Shown here: positions 61,485 to 64,000 of the stretch, piece after piece | Layout: each line of letters begins with the position of its first letter | Numbering within the stretch: position 1 is the stretch's first letter | Assembly: GCF_030758295.1 (NCBI RefSeq) | Contig: NZ_CP132335.1 | Coordinates: 906,412-970,411, forward strand | Source of the DNA: Pararhizobium sp. IMCC21322 | Lineage (GTDB): Bacteria > Pseudomonadota > Alphaproteobacteria > Rhizobiales > GCA-2746425 | Length of the DNA stretch: 64,000 bases | Direction: 5' to 3' | Position numbers and translations under genes: made by a program | The notes under the pieces: generated by a model | Told to the model about the DNA's origin: nothing | Seen by the model: only the letters and a program-made list of their open reading frames with translations | Databases searched by the model: none

Positions 61485-62306
61485 TCAGAGCCCGATCATG
61501 GCCTTCATATTACCAATGAAGGTCGCATCATCCTGCTGCTTGCGCGCATCCAGCAGAGCGTCCGCATCAGGGCCAGCGCGATATCGCAGGATGCCCGTTC
61601 CATCAATTGCCGCTGACCAGATGATTTCGGCAACCACGGATGGTTCGGACGCTTCGGCATTGCTGCCCCAACTTTCAAACAGCTTTTGGACGGTTGGCTG
61701 ATATTCAGCCATGGTTTCGTCATTGACGAAGTCGAACGACCGGCCGCCAAAATCAGTTTTGATGAGACCCGGTTCAACAAGTTTTACCCTCACGCCAAAT
61801 GGGGCCAATTCGTAATGCAGGGATTCTGACATGCCTTCGACCGCGAATTTGGTGCCGTGATAAAGCGTTCCTAGCGGGAAGGTCATCTGCCCGCCAATGG
61901 ACGAGATATTGATGATGGTGCCGGATGCATTGGCGCGAAAATGCGGCAGCAGCGCTTTGGTGGTTGCCAACAGACCGATGACATTGGTTTCGAACTGACG
62001 CCGGATGCGGTCCATCGGAAAGGCTTCCAGAGGTCCGTAAGCGCCATAACCTGCATTGTTGAGCAGAACGTCAATTTTACCAAACCGCGCCAAGCCCTGT
62101 TCGACAGCTTGCGCAATAGACGCTTCATCCGTCACATCCAGTCGCGTTACCAGAACATTGTCGAGTTGCGTGAGTTCCTCCTCTTTATCAGGGGCGCGCA
62201 TGGTTGCGATGACATTCCAGCCATTGGCCTGAAACAGTTTGGCAGTTGTCTTTCCAATTCCCGAAGACGCGCCGGTGATGAGTATAGTCTGTGTCTTGGT
62301 CGGCAT
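61485..62306 (-). CDS. SDR-family oxidoreductase
   Basis: A 273-residue classical SDR. It has ILITGASSGIGKTTAKLFQA at the N-terminus, LLNNAGYGAYGPLE, Ser in NISSIGG, LYHGTKFAVEGMSESL as the Tyr-Lys segment, and VKLVEPGLIKTDFGGRSFD. These features recall the subgroup with 17beta-HSD/retinol-dehydrogenase-like names. Substrate unknown. ATG at 62306 has AAGGA upstream; a TTG six codons earlier is rejected. It is followed on the same strand by another SDR under the AraC gene's divergent control. Confidence 0.88.
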   Translation of the reverse strand: MPTKTQTILITGASSGIGKTTAKLFQANGWNVIATMRAPDKEEELTQLDNVLVTRLDVTDEASIAQAVEQGLARFGKIDVLLNNAGYGAYGPLEAFPMDRIRRQFETNVIGLLATTKALLPHFRANASGTIINISSIGGQMTFPLGTLYHGTKFAVEGMSESLHYELAPFGVRVKLVEPGLIKTDFGGRSFDFVNDETMAEYQPTVQKLFESWGSNAEASEPSVVAEIIWSAAIDGTGILRYRAGPDADALLDARKQQDDATFIGNMKAMIGL

Positions 62307-62350
62307 AATGGAGTGTTCCTTCAAAAGATTTTGCTATCTGATTTGTGCTC

Positions 62351-63109
62351 TCAGAGGTTCTGGCCGCCAGAAATCTCTATGCGTTGCCCGGTCATCCATT
62401 GATTGTCACCCACCAGAAGACTGGTAATGGCTCCGCCAACATCATCTGGAAGGCCAACGCGGCCCATGGCTGTTGTGGACGCGACAAATTGATTGATTTC
62501 AGGATTATCCCGCACCATACCGCCGCCAAAATCTGTCTCAATGGCTCCAGGCGCAATGGTATTGACGGTGATACGGCGTACGCCAAGTTCGCTTGCCATG
62601 TAGCGGGTCAGCACTTCCACCGCGCCCTTCATGGCGCCATAGGCCGAGAAACCAGGCATGGTGAATCGGGCAAGGCCCGTGGATAGGTTCACAATGCGCC
62701 CGCCATCATTAATCAGGGAAAGCAGCCGCTGGGTGAGGAAGTAGACCCCTTTGAAATGCATGTTCATCAAAGTGTCGAAGTCGTCTTCACTGGTGTCTGC
62801 AAAGGGCTTGTTGATGCCGATACCGGCATTGTTGACCAGAAAGTCAATTGTTTCGCGTTGCCAGGTCTGTGCCAATGCAGCCGTCAGGCTTTTGGTGAAA
62901 TCGGCAAATTGACTGGTGTTTCCAGTATCCAGTTGCAAGGCAACAGCCTTGCCGCCTTGGGCCTGAATCTCGGAGACAACCGCCTCTGCCGCTTCGCTGT
63001 TGGAAAGATAGGTCAGAACTATGTCGACATTCCTGTCGGCGAGACGAAGAGCTGCGCTGCGCCCAAGACCGCGACTGCCGCCTGTAATCAATGCAATTTT
63101 GCGTGTCAT
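62351..63109 (-). CDS. SDR-family oxidoreductase
   Basis: A 252-residue classical SDR. Cofactor motif TGGSRGLGRSAALRLADR, FLVNNAGIGINKPF, Ser in VNLSTGLAR, SAYGAMKGAVEVLTRYMAS as the Tyr-Lys segment, and MTGQRIEISGGQNL at the end are visible. The first of two adjacent ATGs (63112) leaves only three bases after GGAG; the second, at 63109, leaves six and is chosen. It is divergent from an AraC-type regulator, which probably controls both SDR genes. Confidence 0.88.
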   Translation of the reverse strand: MTRKIALITGGSRGLGRSAALRLADRNVDIVLTYLSNSEAAEAVVSEIQAQGGKAVALQLDTGNTSQFADFTKSLTAALAQTWQRETIDFLVNNAGIGINKPFADTSEDDFDTLMNMHFKGVYFLTQRLLSLINDGGRIVNLSTGLARFTMPGFSAYGAMKGAVEVLTRYMASELGVRRITVNTIAPGAIETDFGGGMVRDNPEINQFVASTTAMGRVGLPDDVGGAITSLLVGDNQWMTGQRIEISGGQNL

Positions 63110-63269
63110 CATATGCTCCAGCTTTGTGATGAAGCAGATTTAAGCCATGCAGATCTTCAATGCCTGCCCTTTTCTCCACATTATGTGCCTATTTCTCCAA
63201 AGAGCAGGATTTTATAAGTAATTCTGGAGTGAGCGCTCTATAAAAGACACTGAATTGGAGAGACGTATC

Positions 63270-64000
63270 ATGCTGGATCACTTTGCCCAGACCGTTTTGA
63301 CATACTTTGATAAAAACGGCTCAGAAGCTGAGCCTTGCCTGACCGATGTGCCGGGTTTGGTCGCTTTGTCCAATCGGAAACCAACCAGATTGGAAGGCAT
63401 GCTGTACAATCCGGTTATTTGCCTGATTCTACAGGGTCGCAAGGAAACTTACATTGGTGACCGCAAGCTGAGTTTTGGCCAGGGAGAGTCGTTGATTGTC
63501 TCCCATGATCTTCCGGTTATGGCGCAGATCACTGAAGCCAGCCTGACAGCGCCCTACATTGCCGTTGCCCTGTCCATCGATCTGCAGATTATTCGCAGCC
63601 TTTATGATCAGATCGATGATCTGGACGATTTGCAAAGCCAATTCTGCGCCATGGATGCTGCGAAGGCCGACAATGAGTTAGTGAGCGCATTTGGCAGGCT
63701 TTTCGAGTTGGTGGACAATCCGCTAGAGGCAAAAGTCATGGTGCCGCTGGTTCTGCGGGAAATCCATTTTCGCATTCTTCTGGCCAAAAATGGCGGCATG
63801 CTGCGGCAATTACTGATGCGCGACAGCCATGCCAGCCGCATCGGCAAGGCCATTGACCGCATCAGACAGGATTTCGCCGCGCCGCTTTCTGTATCAGAGC
63901 TGGCACATATTGCGGGTATGAGCACGTCCTCGTTTCATGAGCATTTCAAGGCCATCACATCCTCCACCCCCTTGCAGTATCAGAAGGATTTGAGACTGCT
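63270..64000 (+). CDS. AraC-family transcriptional regulator (partial at window end)
   Basis: The first 243 residues of an AraC regulator. The N-terminal AraC_N domain (residues about 25-175, NPVICLILQGRKETYIGDRK, then GQGESLIVSHDLPV) precedes the first HTH (FAAPLSVSELAHIAGMSTSS) and the start of the second (TSSTPLQYQKDLRLL). The ATG at 63270 follows GGAGAGACG. The last 40 or so residues lie beyond the window. It is divergent from the SDR pair, the usual arrangement for control of such genes. Confidence 0.93.
   Translation, partial: MLDHFAQTVLTYFDKNGSEAEPCLTDVPGLVALSNRKPTRLEGMLYNPVICLILQGRKETYIGDRKLSFGQGESLIVSHDLPVMAQITEASLTAPYIAVALSIDLQIIRSLYDQIDDLDDLQSQFCAMDAAKADNELVSAFGRLFELVDNPLEAKVMVPLVLREIHFRILLAKNGGMLRQLLMRDSHASRIGKAIDRIRQDFAAPLSVSELAHIAGMSTSSFHEHFKAITSSTPLQYQKDLRL

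Overview
The window looks like chromosomal DNA of moderate GC content from an alphaproteobacterium, most likely of the order Hyphomicrobiales (Rhizobiales). The best evidence is the order rnd - lptC - lptA - lptB - rpoN - hpf - ptsN at 52.1-58.7 kb. The many TRAP, oligopeptide and polyamine-type uptake systems fit a marine or host-associated heterotroph. The genus cannot be fixed from the sequence, and I saw no rRNA, tRNA, CRISPR array, phage gene or transposase.

Layout. (i) 0-6.3 kb, minus strand: a complete Dpp/Opp-type peptide ABC importer ending in a DsbA-fold isomerase, with the first codons of a probable transporter at the edge. A DeoR regulator is divergent. (ii) 7.5-9.1 kb: a gene-poor stretch with a GTG-start peptidase-M15-like protein. 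(iii) 9.1-18.9 kb: an L-fucose-type mutarotase and dehydrogenase pair, then an eight-gene operon (two cyclase-family hydrolases, SDR, 3-hydroxyacyl-CoA-dehydrogenase-like enzyme, cupin, TRAP DctP-DctQ-DctM) with a divergent LysR gene and a truncated FAH gene. (iv) 19.1-22.0 kb: a GntR regulator, a frameshifted HbpS/GlcG-like gene, an SDR and two AT-rich hypothetical genes.

(v) 22.1-40.1 kb is the most interesting region. It is a dispersed catabolic locus: an operon of class-III aminotransferase, ICL-like lyase, aconitase-family hydratase, cyclic amidohydrolase and isochorismatase-family amidase; a second operon of FAD monooxygenase and an AMDase/maleate-isomerase-fold protein, followed by a HutC-type GntR regulator; an aldehyde dehydrogenase; a PotFGHI-type ABC importer; and a RidA plus AhpD-like pair. 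Five promoters here carry variants of one 22-bp site, WWTGT-N12-ACAWW, one of them degenerate. They therefore look like one regulon. The inferred job is import, oxidative ring attack, amide hydrolysis, chain processing and retro-aldol cleavage of a nitrogen heterocycle or amine. The gene set does not match any pathway I know exactly.

(vi) 40.3-52.0 kb: a CHASE4-GGDEF-EAL signalling protein, a TipAS-like orphan and a 1796-residue RTX kexin-like protease. The protease contains a seemingly perfect 1248-bp in-frame tandem duplication and lies opposite its type I exporter genes. (vii) 52.1-58.7 kb: the conserved Lpt/RpoN/PtsN core block. (viii) 58.8-64 kb: a DUF302 protein, a winged-helix/TPR regulator, a small protein, two SDRs and a truncated AraC gene at the edge.
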